Below, one piece after another: positions 27,101 through 41,100 of a stretch of 64,000 bases of DNA. Origin of the DNA: Lineus longissimus (Eukaryota; Nemertea; Pilidiophora; Heteronemertea; Lineidae). The notes under the pieces were generated by a model that was not told the origin of the DNA, did not search any database, and was given only the letters and a program-made list of their open reading frames with translations. The position numbers were made by a program, and so were the translations under genes. The stretch covers positions 11,660,501 to 11,724,500 of the forward strand of contig NC_088315.1 of NCBI RefSeq assembly GCF_910592395.1. Reading direction: 5' to 3'. Each line of letters opens with the position of its first letter. Position 1 is the stretch's first letter.

Positions 27101-30100
27101 CCATTTGTTATAAATTTGAAGGATTTAATAGAATTTGACAATCTTCAATTGCATAAATACGTATTGGATATAAATTTCAACCCTGCCAAGTAGACAGATA
27201 TACAAATACATATATACCAAGTTTCAGCTAAGTTGCATGCATGATAAGTGATCCTTGGCCCCATGATTAAATACGAATGACATACCCTTTTCATGTCGAC
27301 CATAACGACATAGAAAGGATTCAATACATCTAAACTGGATCTACAATGTACATACTCAAACGGGGTTACGCACTATCATTCTTCACATTTCTTATAACGT
27401 CGACAACCTCCTGGTAAGCGCTCTAACCTGGTACCACCTAAAAATCAAGATCAAATACCATGGAAGACAGCGGAACAGGGGGAAAGTAAACTGCAGCGCC
27501 ATGAAAAGAAACTACAAATGATTCATACCTGTTTATTTCGTCAAGAATACAACGGGGGTCTGGAAGTGCACAAGGTTCTTCGAAATGCTCTGCAATAATG
27601 TCTCGATATGCACCTCTGGTTTGTTCTTGCAGACACGCATGGTAGCACACACCGAGTGCAAGGATCAGAGAGCGTGTTACATCTCCAACAGTTTCTTCAT
27701 CCTGGAAAGAATTCATTCCATGCTTGACTTGAGATGGAAACCACTGCAAGTTATTACATATGATACAGTATTGATCCTGTTCTTTGCAAGATCAATTCCT
27801 GTCGAGATGTCCCTTGCACATTTGGCCATTTGCCAAAGCAAAAATCTGCAGAGAGAGCTGAAAATTATCACCGATAGAGATCCTACACATTCACACTAAT
27901 ACTTGGCAATAATTCTTGGATCATTCTTCCAGTTGACAGCATGTTGTCTAATGATTCAGGTAGATATTTTATCCTCCTGGGAGTGCCAGCACACTAGGGC
28001 TGAAAGGATGAATGTCGTCCTGGGTGCCGACAAATGGTACCCAGGTTCGAGATCAACTGGACAATAAGCACCCTGGGTGCCATTACACTAGACAAATAGC
28101 ACCCAGCTTCTTTTCGCCTGGCTTATGGATCTTAGGGACGAGGACGGTTCTTGCAATCTCGTTTTATCTCGCGCCGTGGTACTTGTGGCATTAGCAGTAA
28201 ATAAATAAAAAGAACAGATAAACAGAAAAAAAACGCGTTTAGGCCTAAAGGTCTTTGAAAGCACATTTCGGATAGGCCTAAACGCGTTTTTTTCTGTTTA
28301 TCTGTTCTTTTTAACATGACATAACATGAAAATATCCTTATAGAAATTACCTCATCATCCGAATCATCCATCAGTTCTTTGAGAAGTTCAATCCGTTCAT
28401 AGAACCACGCCATCACATTCATTGTCCTCTCAACATCCCGAAGACTGACAAAGCTACATTCATTCTGAAAGAAACCAAGAACGGCAGACACATTTCAATA
28501 TTTCCTTTCAAGATTCGCTATCTTTTTTAAAATAGCCAAAATATGCAGTGATGTGCAAAAGAGATGGCCTCATGGATCGCTTTCGTATATATCAATCAGG
28601 CAATTATTTTCATGTTTTCAGGAAAAACCCAGCACTAGAGTTTTAAATAAAACTTTATGTAATATTCCGGCTCCCTGGGGGCCAAGTTGAGAATCATATT
28701 GGACCAAAATTCGGTGTCAGAGATTATCAGACCTAGAGGGTCAAGTGTACCAAGTTTCAAGTTGTAAGCTTTAATGGTTCGGAAACGTGCCATTGTTTAT
28801 GCCAATTGACCTCAGTGACCTTGAAAAGAAGGTCAAATCAAAAATCCGTATGATATGCCATGTATCCTTGCCAATCAATACTAAGCTTTTTAAAACTTTT
28901 TTAGTTTTGGCCCCCTGGTGGCCAAGTCAAGAATAAGATTGGACTGAAATATGGTGTTGGAGGTTATGAGGTAGAGAGTCATGTGTACCAAATTTCAAGT
29001 TCATAGCTTTAGGGGTTAAGAAATGTGCCATAGTTACACTCAAATGGACAATTTATGCCATTTGACCTCTGTGACCTTGAAAAGTAGGCCAAATCAAAAA
29101 CCTGTATGAAATGTGATGTATCCTTGCTAGGAGAACCTACCATAAATATTTTATGGAAAATCAGAGTCACTTATAAGAGAGATATCACACTTTTTAGATT
29201 TCCACTTTTGACCCACTGGTGGCCAAGACAAGAATCAAATCGGACCGAAATTCAGTGTCAAAGGCCACCTGACCTGGGATAGAGACGACAGACAATGATG
29301 ACGACGGAGGAAGGACACAGAGGTAATGTATAGACTCCCCTATAGTGAGCCAAAAAGTTAGCCAGAACATGACTTTATGCTCTTTGGAAAATTTAGTATC
29401 GTCAACCAATTGCCTATCCAAGTTGAACATGTTAAATGGCATTGAACAACCAACTGTATAATATCTACCTTGGTTTGAATATTCAGAACTTGGTCTTCGC
29501 TCAGTAAAAATACATGTAGAGTAAATAATAAATATAACGATGGCCCAGTTACTTAAATGAAAATGCCAGGGGCCATTTTGCTCACCGGTATTTAGGTGAC
29601 GACTTAATTGACAATGAATGTTTTTTGAGATAGGACCGAGGAAGACTCTGAGGTACTACTAGTATCTGTATCCTAATCATAGGGCACTTCATATGTCATT
29701 GCAGTTAAGAAACGTGCCATAGTTAGGCCGCTGTGACCTTGAAAAGTAGGTCAAATCAAAAACACATATGATATGTGATATATCCTTGATAGGAGTACCT
29801 ACCATAAAAATTTCATCAAAAACAAATCACTAATGAGTGAGATATCACACTATTTATGTTTTCAGTTTTGGCCCCCTGGTGGCCAATTCAAGAATCAGAC
29901 CGGACCGAAATTCAATGTCAAAGGTCATCTGACCTAGGGGGACATGCATACAAAGTTTTGAGTCCATAGCCCTAGCGGTTAAGAAATGTGCCACTGTTTT
30001 TGAAATAGGATACGACAGATGACGACGGCCCACGACGGCAACGGACGACGGACACTGCACTGTTGTATAGACTCACCGTACCGGTGAGCCAAAAATACAA

Positions 30101-32159
30101 TTTTGTCAATGTCATCGAATAAAGATGTTATGTCCCCGGACTTGCTTATGGAATAAACAGACACATTTTGGAATTGAAATCTTCAGAAATACAGTTGTGT
30201 AAAAAGTTTGATGTCAGGAAAGTCATTTTTACAAACCTGTTGTGTTCTCATGAATCTCTGAGAGGCAGCAAGGATGTTTGTGATGACACGATTCAGTTCA
30301 GGTCCGTTCGGTATTTGCCCGTTCTGAAACATAGAAGTCATGTAATGCTGGTTTGATAACGAATAAATATGGCCTCTACGACTCCAAAATAAAAATATAC
30401 CCGAGCAATTATTTTGTCTCAATTCACGCAAAATTAACCCATAGTGTGAGCCACATGTCCTTAACCAATTACAGAAAAAATCTAGATCCAGCTAGGCTCT
30501 TTAAATCTAAGCATCCTGGGATTTTTCATCGAGACATGCGAAAAGACATGCATTGCCAACCATAGGATGCACACGACACGAAACGTTCTCATTTCCACGT
30601 GCCAAAACCAACGCATTTGATTGCACAAAATTGGCTTGAAGAATCACTAAAATCATTACTAGAAATTACCCTTGCTCTGCAGGGAATCTTAAGCAAAATA
30701 GAGTTTGGATGGCCGTAGAGTAAAAGATTATGTTGTGCTGCACGTAGTGTTCCTTGAATCTACTTTTAATACTTGTGGCGGCCAGACGTGCGGGATATTA
30801 AGGCTCAACCGAGATTTTAATAACAAACAGAGCTAGAGAAGCAGTGTATTTCAATGATTATAGTTTGGCCGGTTAATTTCACAATTTACCGCATCTTCAA
30901 AAGAACAATATATTCTGATTATTATTGACTAATGTGATTAGATATATTTAACTAAACCATCTTCTGCCTGAAATCTGTGAAACTCTCAACCAGTGCGAAA
31001 GTGATCTCCATAACATGGTCTGATTTCAATATGAAACTGTGAGCCGTTGAATTTGGTCTGGAAGACATGACGGTTGGATATGCAGTAGCTGATATTGTAA
31101 ATCTTACATGAACTTGGAAAATGATAAAGAGATTTCATTACAATTTACATGGTAGGGGTAATTTTCTAGGGGTAAGGTACATGTAATATGGGTCCTTAGA
31201 TTGCGTGTTAAGTCATACGCGGGAGATTTGAATAAGAAGCACAGAAAAGCGTGATCCATAAGCTTTGTACAGTTATCAATTGTGGAACATCTTGAAAGCA
31301 TACATTTGTACATTCATCAAATTTTGAGTGTACGCATATTTTTTTAGTCAAATTTAAAAACACATGACATCCTATATCTATTCTCTTATAAGTTCAAATA
31401 ATAATTTGGGGCTGCAGGCTATTAGATCCATTTCGGGCAACAGAATCAACTACATCTACAACATATGCAGTAGAAATAAAATGGGAATTAGATTACCATA
31501 CTACATAACAGAATGTACAGACATTGTACAAATGGGATCTGAATAGCAATTATATGATAATGATAACACTCACGGCCATGTATCTTTGTACCATTTGTTT
31601 GATGTACATCCTCTCCACCTCATCGCTGAGTTGTCCAAAGTCCCAGACTAGAGGCAACATGCTCTGTGGGAGTGGTTGAACACGGTACACCAGGTGTCTC
31701 ATTGGCACACGCCCTGAAATCAAAAACATTGATAAGTTGGTTTATACTTTGCACTGACTTTGCACTGACATCAACATCTTTAAATCAAATATAAAGACTC
31801 TGCTCTTTAAAAGAGCCTTCTGTAAAGCGCCTTGAGCGGGACTAGTGCCTGGATACGTGCGCTATAACAAGTTGCATTATTATTATATCAATTTTCTAGG
31901 GGTAAGGTATATGTAATCGGTAGATGTCGTCCTGGGTACCCCTAAAAGGTACCCAGGACGATCCTGGGTACCTTTTAGGACACTAAAAGTTACCCAGTTT
32001 GAAATTCGCGCACTTTTGAAACCTGCCAACGAGGTTCTTGAAAACGGTACTGTCAAAACCCACGTAGTCAAAATGCGAGTTTCTGCCGATGATTTACACA
32101 GGTCTCAAGCAGGTCAGGATGGCATGGCTCTTCATCATCACCATCACCATCATCATCAC

Positions 32160-32192
<33 letters not shown>

Positions 32193-35100
32193 ATTGCCGT
32201 ATTAAATCCATTTCACTCCGTTTATGTGCAAAAAATACGATTTCAACAGATCAATAGATCATCCTTCTTGATGAACTGAGCTGATTTCGTGCACTGCAAA
32301 ACGCTTAAGTACCGTTTTCAAGAACCTCGTCGGCAGGTTTCAAAAGTGCGCGAATTTCAAACTGGGTAACTTTTAGTGTCCTAAAAGGTACCCAGGATCG
32401 TCCTGAGTAACTTTTAGGGGTACCCAGGTTTGGTCCTGGGTACCCAGGACGTCATCTACCGATTCGGCCTAAGATTGCGTGTCAAGTCATTTTATTGCTA
32501 ATGTTAGTTGTGATATTATAGTTTATGTCAAATTACAGTACCTATTTATGTCAATCTGCCAAGTTGGTCTCAAACTGTTTTCCTCGGACTCCATATTCAT
32601 CCAATATTTTTTTGTTTATGAAGTTGATTCACAACAACTGCATGTCATGATGATACCATAAAGTGTTCAATCATCTTGAACAAATTGTTGAAATTAAATG
32701 ATTTATTTGAACCTTGAAGTTGATTCAAATAGTTTGGAGATGAAGATCCGCTGAGTTTTCATATTTATGTAAAACCATTTTTGTAGTCCTTTAATGACAA
32801 AGAACATTTTCATGTTGTCTTCCACTTGACCAAACGGTCTAAAGGGTTTAAGTCTGACGCTGGGTTGAATCAATCACATGTGCGTGGTTTCCTCTAAATA
32901 TATTTTCTAACTTGTTCAGGGAGTATGGAAATGCTATACAAGAGGCAGATCGAAAATGAATGAATATCACTCACCTAGCTTGTCAGCAGTTTTATCTGCT
33001 TTGACATTGTATCCAAGTCCAGCCTGTTCAAGGTTCTGTATCATTTCCTTGGTGTGCCTGCAAAAGGGCAATGGTTCAGGTAAACAGGTATGAGAGGTTG
33101 CCATTGATCTGTGCTGGAGAGCTGAAAAGTCTCACCGACCGAGATGGTACACATTTCCACTTTCTCCCTGAGGAAATCCTTCTCGGCTCATACCAGTTGA
33201 CAGCATGAGGTCTATTGATACAGGTAGATAATATCATCCTGGCATTGCCAGCAAAGCAGGTCGCAAGGTCTCTCACTTTTAGACCAAAGGAAGATTACGT
33301 AACATTGCTATAGCATGCTTCTTTGAGCAATCAATGTAATCAGGACAATGAACAAAACTCAGCAGGGTGAATTTCTCATTGCTAAAAGTTTCTCTAGCAT
33401 CGATTTGCCATACAGTGTCCCATAATTTGGCATACACATTGAAATTGCCCTGATTGAACTTCAAACCTTTCTGTTAATCTTACTCAATCATCGACATCTG
33501 ATCAACATTATCATGGTGATACCACCATAATTTGATTTTCAAAACAAGCCAATTGGGTATTATTTTTTGGCGAGGACTTACTTTCTGTAAGGATTACAAG
33601 CAGCCACAAATTTCAATCCAGCGTTGGTGCTGATCTGCTCGCCGTTAATACTGTTGTCACACATAATCTCCTTGATGAGACCAATGGCTTCAGTAGTGTT
33701 GGCTTCATCGAAGAACAGGATGGTGTACATCTTGGGGTTGTTCTCCCTGTTCTTAACTGCTAGTTTCTCCGCTTCCTGAACTTTCTTGATTATGTCCAAA
33801 TGAGTTGTTCCACCATGGATCTGAAGTTTGCAAACTGTCTTCTTTAAAAGGATAAACAATCATTGGCTGCACTTGACTACATAGCATTTTTATCCACTTC
33901 ACTGGCCCCCTATTGCGGGTTTATGTTTAATGGCTAGCCATTCGAAATGGGTTGGCGCCCTCGTTCTCTGCCCAGGATCAAGTAACCAGTGAATGGTCAA
34001 TGCTAAATGGACCCCTGTTACCTTCGAACAACAATAACTTCAAATCAATATGTCACAACATATCGGAGTTAATCCTAACCAATAACAAGCGTTTTAGAAA
34101 AAATGGGCCGAAAGACTACTCTGAACTCTTATATATCGCTTTACCTTCATAAGCACAAGGTTCTTGATATCTTCATTCAGTGGTACCTGCAGATCACACA
34201 TGAACTTGATGAGCCGCGTCTTTCCACACCCTGTCTCACCCATCACTACAACTGGGATACCACACCTAGGCACATAGAAAATTTTACTTAACATTATTTT
34301 ATCTTATATTCAGCTCCATAGAACTTTGAAATCAATGATCTAATTTCAGAACACCTCGATCACAATTATGTAAAACAATCCACCCCCAAAGAGAAGAGAA
34401 AACAAGGCCAGTTTTCACAATGTTGCTGATAATTGTCTTTTTAAAACCAGCTGGCTACTAGCACTCTTCACTACCAAAAAAAGCATGATGTATGTTATTA
34501 TGCATACCTAAACCGCATGTAAATTGCCAACATCTTTTTCACGTTGTCAGTTGTAAGTTCGTAGGTTTGGTCAGGATCGTTCCGGTTGGCATCGTTCATA
34601 TCATCCAAACCCATCACATTACGCAGCCGTTTAATTTTGTCAATTCTGAAAGTAAGTGGTCCACCAATAAATTCCATGATCAAAACCAACCTTGAGATCA
34701 GCATTTAAAAAAATAGCATCGCAAAGCGAGCATAACCCCTCAGCTCACACACGCTGGAGGTGACATGATGGTGAAGTTAGCTTAGTGGACTACGCGCATC
34801 ACTCATGAGATAGGTGAATGTAGTTTGTGTGAAAACAGGACCTTTTTGGCTGTCGAGCAAAACTGCAACTGTACATAATGGCATGATAAGTCCATTAGAC
34901 CATCATCAAATTCGAGCATCAATAGTTATGGAGGCACGCTATGTTATATAACCTCTGTCAAAAAGATATCAAAGAAAAAAACTTGGGTTTTACATGTATG
35001 TGATGAAGTCTCACGAGCAGTGTCCACAGTAAAAATGTCATGGTTTTAGCAGGCAGCATTCATTAGATATAGCGAAAAGTAATTGTTCACATAATGCACC

Positions 35101-38100
35101 CTCATGGGGCCGAAAATCATCTAAACTGCCAAAAGGCACAATGGCACCGTAAGAACTTTGAACCATCCAAAGATGAAATGCCTAGCATTAAGGTTAAGGA
35201 GATCCGGAAACGAGTTTTTCAATGGACAGACGGACAGACCCTCAGATGGACAGACGGTGCCCTCCTAGACAATTATACCACTCTAGCCGTAATGGGCTGA
35301 GGGGTAACTAACCTTTATGGGCTGTGGGGTAATGATTCCCCAGTCCAGCAATGCCTTCAATCATTGACCAACAAAGGAAGATAATACGTGAGTTTGAATA
35401 TCAGTTTCAGGCACGAAAGGTTTTCGGAAACAATATTTGTAGAATCTACAACTGCATAGATGTCTGCAATGTACCACAATAGGGAACTTTCGCAAATCCC
35501 TCAAAACAACTATACTCGAACGCTTCTCTCATTGTTTGACCGCCTGATAATGCAGTCGTACAATCGAATAGGCCTCACATTGACGTTCCGAGGGATTGGC
35601 AAAAAATCCCTTATAAAAGATGACTGGGAGCTCCAATCAAAGGTTCAGTGAGTTTAGATTTAAGAAACAAGTGGCCCAAGGGTTTGGCACTCAGCTGAAA
35701 TACATGGGTACAATGAACACAAAATGGAAAGTACATTGATGGTACTGGTCTGTTTCAACCTCGATTTTGTTAACATATTCATATGCCAAAATATAACGCA
35801 TGCATACCAAATGAAAAAAGACCCTTGGACAGATTATGACAAAATGTGCCACTTATTAGTGAAATATAAGAGCTTGAGCCCTATGACCTTGAAAAGTACG
35901 AATTGATGGATGGGAGGACAAACACCGCTCGAACTTTAATGGAGAATCCATACCACAGAGGTCAACAATATACCAAAGTAAAAGGTGACAGTTGACTTCA
36001 ACAGTGTAATAAAATCAAGTCAATGCAATGAAAAGTACATAACTGCAGTTGTAGTTGCTGAACCTACCTCCTAAGTGTGTCGAAGTTCTCAGTGAGTTTA
36101 ACGCCATTTCCTACCAGGGCATCAAAAAGTTGTCGTGACATGATATTTGTATTCAGTATCTGTCTCGTCTGATTATCGATCAGATTACCGGTCCTTCTGT
36201 CGATGTTGAAGCCAAGAAATGTGAACGTTTGACCATCAGGGTTAAAGAAGATGTATGGATGTGGGCTGCAAAAATAGAGACTATTAAGATGCTTTTTCTT
36301 GATATCAACAAATATATATACTGCACTTCAAAAGTATCTTTCAGAAAGCAATTCTTGTTAATATAAATGAAAATTGTTGTCTACTTGTTGTTTAAAAGTG
36401 GTTCTGATAAACTTTAACATTCTGTAGCACCAACCTTGACTCCCATCTCCTACGTAGAGCTAGCAGACCATCATCATTCTCAACCTCTCCATCTTTATCT
36501 TCATCCTCTCCTACCTACAGTGATAAAGAAATTCTTTCAAGTTAAATTCAAGTTTTTGGGATCACAAGGTCTCTCATTTAACTAAATGAAATGGTCCAGG
36601 GACCATGTGCTCACCTGTGTCAAAGGGAAGGCTATGGAATCAGTGATTCTGACATTGGGAAAGCTGTATATATCATTTTATGGTCAGACCAGCAATGGTC
36701 AATGATCCTGTATGGTCCACATGATGTGCATTTGTAAATACAAGGTCTAATTTGGTGTGGTAATCAGTTGTTTCTTCAGTGACAGACGACCTTGACCTTG
36801 TGACCTTGAAAAGTAGGTTGAAAAAAATGCAGAGGATATATGATGTAACACTGCAAGAAGTACCTACCATATTTTTTTCTTCAAATCTTTCACTTTCAGA
36901 CCAGTAATAAGAGAGAAACCCCATATTTTCATTTATATACAATACAATAGATCATTTTTAGGGCGCATGCAAAGCTGCCTATGCCAGCCTCTACAAAATT
37001 GGGAGGATAAGGAAATACCTAGATCGTCACTCAGTAGTAAGGCTTGTGCACGCATTGGTTGTCTCCCGACTAGACACTAACAATGCCATACTCTATGGTC
37101 TACCAGATAAGACCCTGGCTCCTTTGCAACGTGTGCTAAATTCCGCTGCTAGGCTTGTTTGTCGCCGCAGGAAATTTGACAGCATCACCCCACTGCTCCG
37201 CGAGCTCCATTGGCTTCCTGTCAAGGCAAGAGTCGTTTACAAAATTCTGACTCTCGTACACAAGACAGTAGTGAGCAGTGGGGGTCCGATGTACCTGTCA
37301 GATTTGCTGGTGGCGACAAGCGGCTGTACGAGGTCCACCACGTTCAAGGCGCTTAAAATCAAAAGAAGTAAGTCCAGGTATGGTGACCGCAGCTTCTCAT
37401 GCTGTGGCCCATACCTGTGGAACAAACTTCCTGTTTCCGTCAGGGCTCTACCAGAAACATCATTTAAGAGGCAACTCAAAACTACCTTGTTTGAGGACTA
37501 TTTAGGGGGGGTGGCGCCTTGAGCGTGGTGGACCACGGAAAGGCGCCCAATATAAGTTTTTCAATTCAATTCAATTCAATTCTTCTCAGAACGGAAAAAG
37601 CTGTTAAAAGCGCCACCTGGATTTATGATTAAAATTTCCCAAAGAGCCAAGTCTTTAGCTGGCCTCTGAATGACACATAGTCCTCAGCTGATCTCAGAGA
37701 GCCGGGCAGGCCATTCCACAGCCTTGCAGCGCAGACAGAGAAACTCCTGTCCCCATAATTGCTTCTGGTGCGTCGCACTGCAAGACTGCATCCTGATGAT
37801 GTAGCACGCGTAGTGCGGGAATGAACAAATGGACTGACCAGCTCCCTGAGATAGATAGGTGAACTGTTCCCATAGACGGCCTTATGCGCCATGCAGATGA
37901 TCTTAAACTGCGATCGCAGGTGCACTGGAAGCCAGTGTAACCGCTTCAATACTGGAGTCACATGGTGGCGTTTCCGTGTCTTTGTTATTAACCTGGCCGC
38001 AGAGTTTTGCACTTTTTGCAATGGGGCAATAGTCTTCTTGGGAAGACCGTGGATGAGACCATTATTATAGTCAAGGCGGGAGATCACAAGCGCTTGGACA

Positions 38101-41100
38101 AGTCGCTGTGTACTGGCGGTGTCGAGGTACTTTCTAATTCGGCCAATATTGTGCAAATTAGAGAATGCGCTTTGACAAATCTTTCTCACATGGACGTTCA
38201 TGTCCATGTGTTGGTCGAACCAAGCACCCAGGTCTCGCACAGCATCACAGTGGCTTATAACGGTCCCGTCAACATTAAGTTGAGTCACTGACGGACTTCT
38301 ACGAGAAGAAGTTATTGCCAAAAACTCTGTCTTTGAGCCATTGCAGTCACAAGAAGCCACAGCCCCACACTCCGAATGCAACATTCCACTCGTGCAACAG
38401 TTAAACTTCCAAGTCCTAGATTACCATATGGAAAAATACCAAGTAGCTTATTTATGACCTTCGGCCCTCTGGTGGCCAAACCTTGAATCATGTGAGACCG
38501 CAATTTGGCCTCTGAGTAGCGATCACCCAGGGGTACATGTGTACCAAGTTAGAGTTCAATAGCTTCAGCGGTTACAAAACGTGCCACTGTTGTCTAACAG
38601 CAGTGCCCTGGACGACCTTGACCTCATGACCTTGAAAAGTAGGTAAAAAAACCCGCAAAGGATATATGATGTAACACTGCAAGAAGTACCTATCATATTT
38701 TTTTTCAGATTTTTCAGACCAGTATCAGGCAAGTAATCGCATATTTTCACTTTTAACATTTTGTCTCCTATTGGCGGAACTGTGAATTGTATTACGCCAA
38801 GATTCAATCTCTGAGTAGGGGTCACCCAGGGGTATATTTGTACCAAGTTTAAGATCTCTGGCTAAAGTGGTTACGAAACGTGCCACCACTGACTAACGGC
38901 GTTGCTGCCGACTAACTTTGACCTCTGTGACCTTCAAAAGTATGTCAAATCAAAAACCCGGATGGTATGTGATGTCCCATTGGTAGAAGTACCTACCATA
39001 TTTTTTTCAAATTTTTCGGACCGGTAATAAGGGAGAAAACACAATTTTTCCATTTTTGACCTCTGGCCGCCTGGTGGCAAAACCGTGTATCATATGAGGC
39101 TGCGATTCAGTCTCTGAGTAATGGTCACCTAGGGGTACATGTGTACCAAGTTAGAGTTCAAAAGCTTGAGTGGTTACAAAATGTGCCACCCATGTCTAAC
39201 GACGACGACGACGGACACTGCGTGATGGTAAAGGCTCACAGGTGAGCCAAAAATGAGTGACTCCAGGGCCTGATAAGTGGTAATGCAAAGACAAGAAATT
39301 TGAGTGCAAACGCACGAGAGTTCCCGCATATCAGCACCGGTTCTTGTCAAGATGAAAACAGGAACGATTACCTTTGTGCTTGAAAGATACCCAACTCCCA
39401 GATGGAAAAAGCCTTAGTACAAACTTGAAGGAAAAGTGCACATCAAATTGGCTGCAGGAAACTGCAATCATCAATTCCTAGTTGACTGCGCTGGAATACT
39501 ATACTCATATTTACACCAGTCCTGCAGAAAATGTTATCCTTACCTGCGGTCGAAGTAACTGTGGTGTTTCTTCTGACACCATCAATGATCGTGTGGCAAA
39601 GTCCTGAATGATACATAGAAGAAGCGTACACATTCATAGTCGTGAAATCAATTCAATATTATCCTGAGCAAGTAAAAGATTTGTACACGGTTTTTTTTAG
39701 ATCCACGGAACACAATCATCTTCCTCTGATGTTCAATATTTGACACCGCCTCCATTGCCTGCCAGTTCTAATGCACTGTTTGTGGTGAGCAATCCCAATT
39801 TTTATCACTCTAGGGCAAAATCATTTGTCGTGGCAGTGGCAGGAGTTTACTCTAGCTACCTACCTTTGACATCTGAACCATGAACTTCACCACAAAGACT
39901 GTGAACCCAGGTAGAAACTCCTGGGCAGAATCTGAGCAGAAAGCAGAGCGCTCTGCATCAGCTAGCTGAGTGTTGAGGAAGGAGGCAAAGTTGTGCAACT
40001 CAGACCAGGAAGGATCACCATTCTCCACACCACAGTAACTAGATAAGAAAGGAGATTGGTCAAATATTACTCTCATTGAACATTCACACCAGTTTATCAA
40101 TTTAAGGTCCACCTTCTTTGTAGAGTATTGTGCCAATTATGTTTAACTACCACTCGACATTATTGATAAACGGCAAAACATCAAAAAGGCTCTGTCGTGC
40201 GTGTTCGTTGTATTTTCTTGTGGTTCAGGATGCAAGATATAAATATTGCTGTAGTATAGTCCTCCTGCGTGCAAATCGCTGAAACATAATGGCTTTGGTG
40301 AAATAGATTGATGTGCAGTACGTATTTGAACAAAAGGACATTTTCAAAGTTCACGTTTTCTTTCAAATTTTTTAATTCGCTTCAGCGATATAACATGTTT
40401 CGATTCCCAATATTTTCTAGACATTGTAAAAAGGCCTTTTTGGTGGTAGTCCATGGCAATTATCAAATATTTTTATATGTAACGTACAGAATCAAAAATG
40501 TTTGTAAACTTTGCAATTCTTAGAGCCTGGAATTAGTTTCTTCGGATTTACCACCAGGGATTCTACAGAAACACAGAAAGTCCTGGCTCTTTCACAGCAT
40601 GCATTAAAACAATATAAAATCTAGTCAGGATGTTGTTCAGGATGGGACTAGCACAGCATTGCTTGGAGAATACCTAGGTACTGGTAGTGTCTGTCAGAAA
40701 GGGCAAATAATGCGAAGGAGAGCAACTGAAAAATAAATGAATATGTGACTAAATAGCGCTTAATCCAACTGGTCGCTTAAGGTGCGTCACATCAATACCC
40801 CCAGCTGTTGCAATTGGCCTATGCTCTCATGAATCAATCTGAATCAACAGTATTACTAACCAATAACAGGTCCGAGCAGCAACTAATCATGAGTACTGCT
40901 CGGCAATGTGCAAGGCCTTTGCTATTATATGTGGCAATTGCAATGAAAGTGAAAACTTGTTGTACATCCGCCTGTAGAATCCCACACAAATTACAAGAAG
41001 AACAATATACTTACCTCAAGAGCAACTCCAACCATAAATACAAACGACTTGACTGCGTTTCAGCGGAAGTGAGCGTCTTGAGGTGATTGAACGGTCTTCT

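Larger units (their letters stand above)
36586..39253 (+). mobile_element. Family A repeat, copy 7, split by CR1 insertions
   Basis: Begins ATGAAATGGTCCAGGGACCA, where both sides of the palindrome have changed together. Interrupted from about 36957 to 38400 by two LINE fragments, then resumes with three GGCC-box units and ends GACGACGACGACGG ... AGGTGAGCCAAAAA. Intron 23. Confidence 0.8.

Noticed and set aside
32016-32279. Plus-strand frame with a 20-His run
   Set aside because: It crosses a (CAT)n microsatellite and the arm of a foldback MITE; not a gene.
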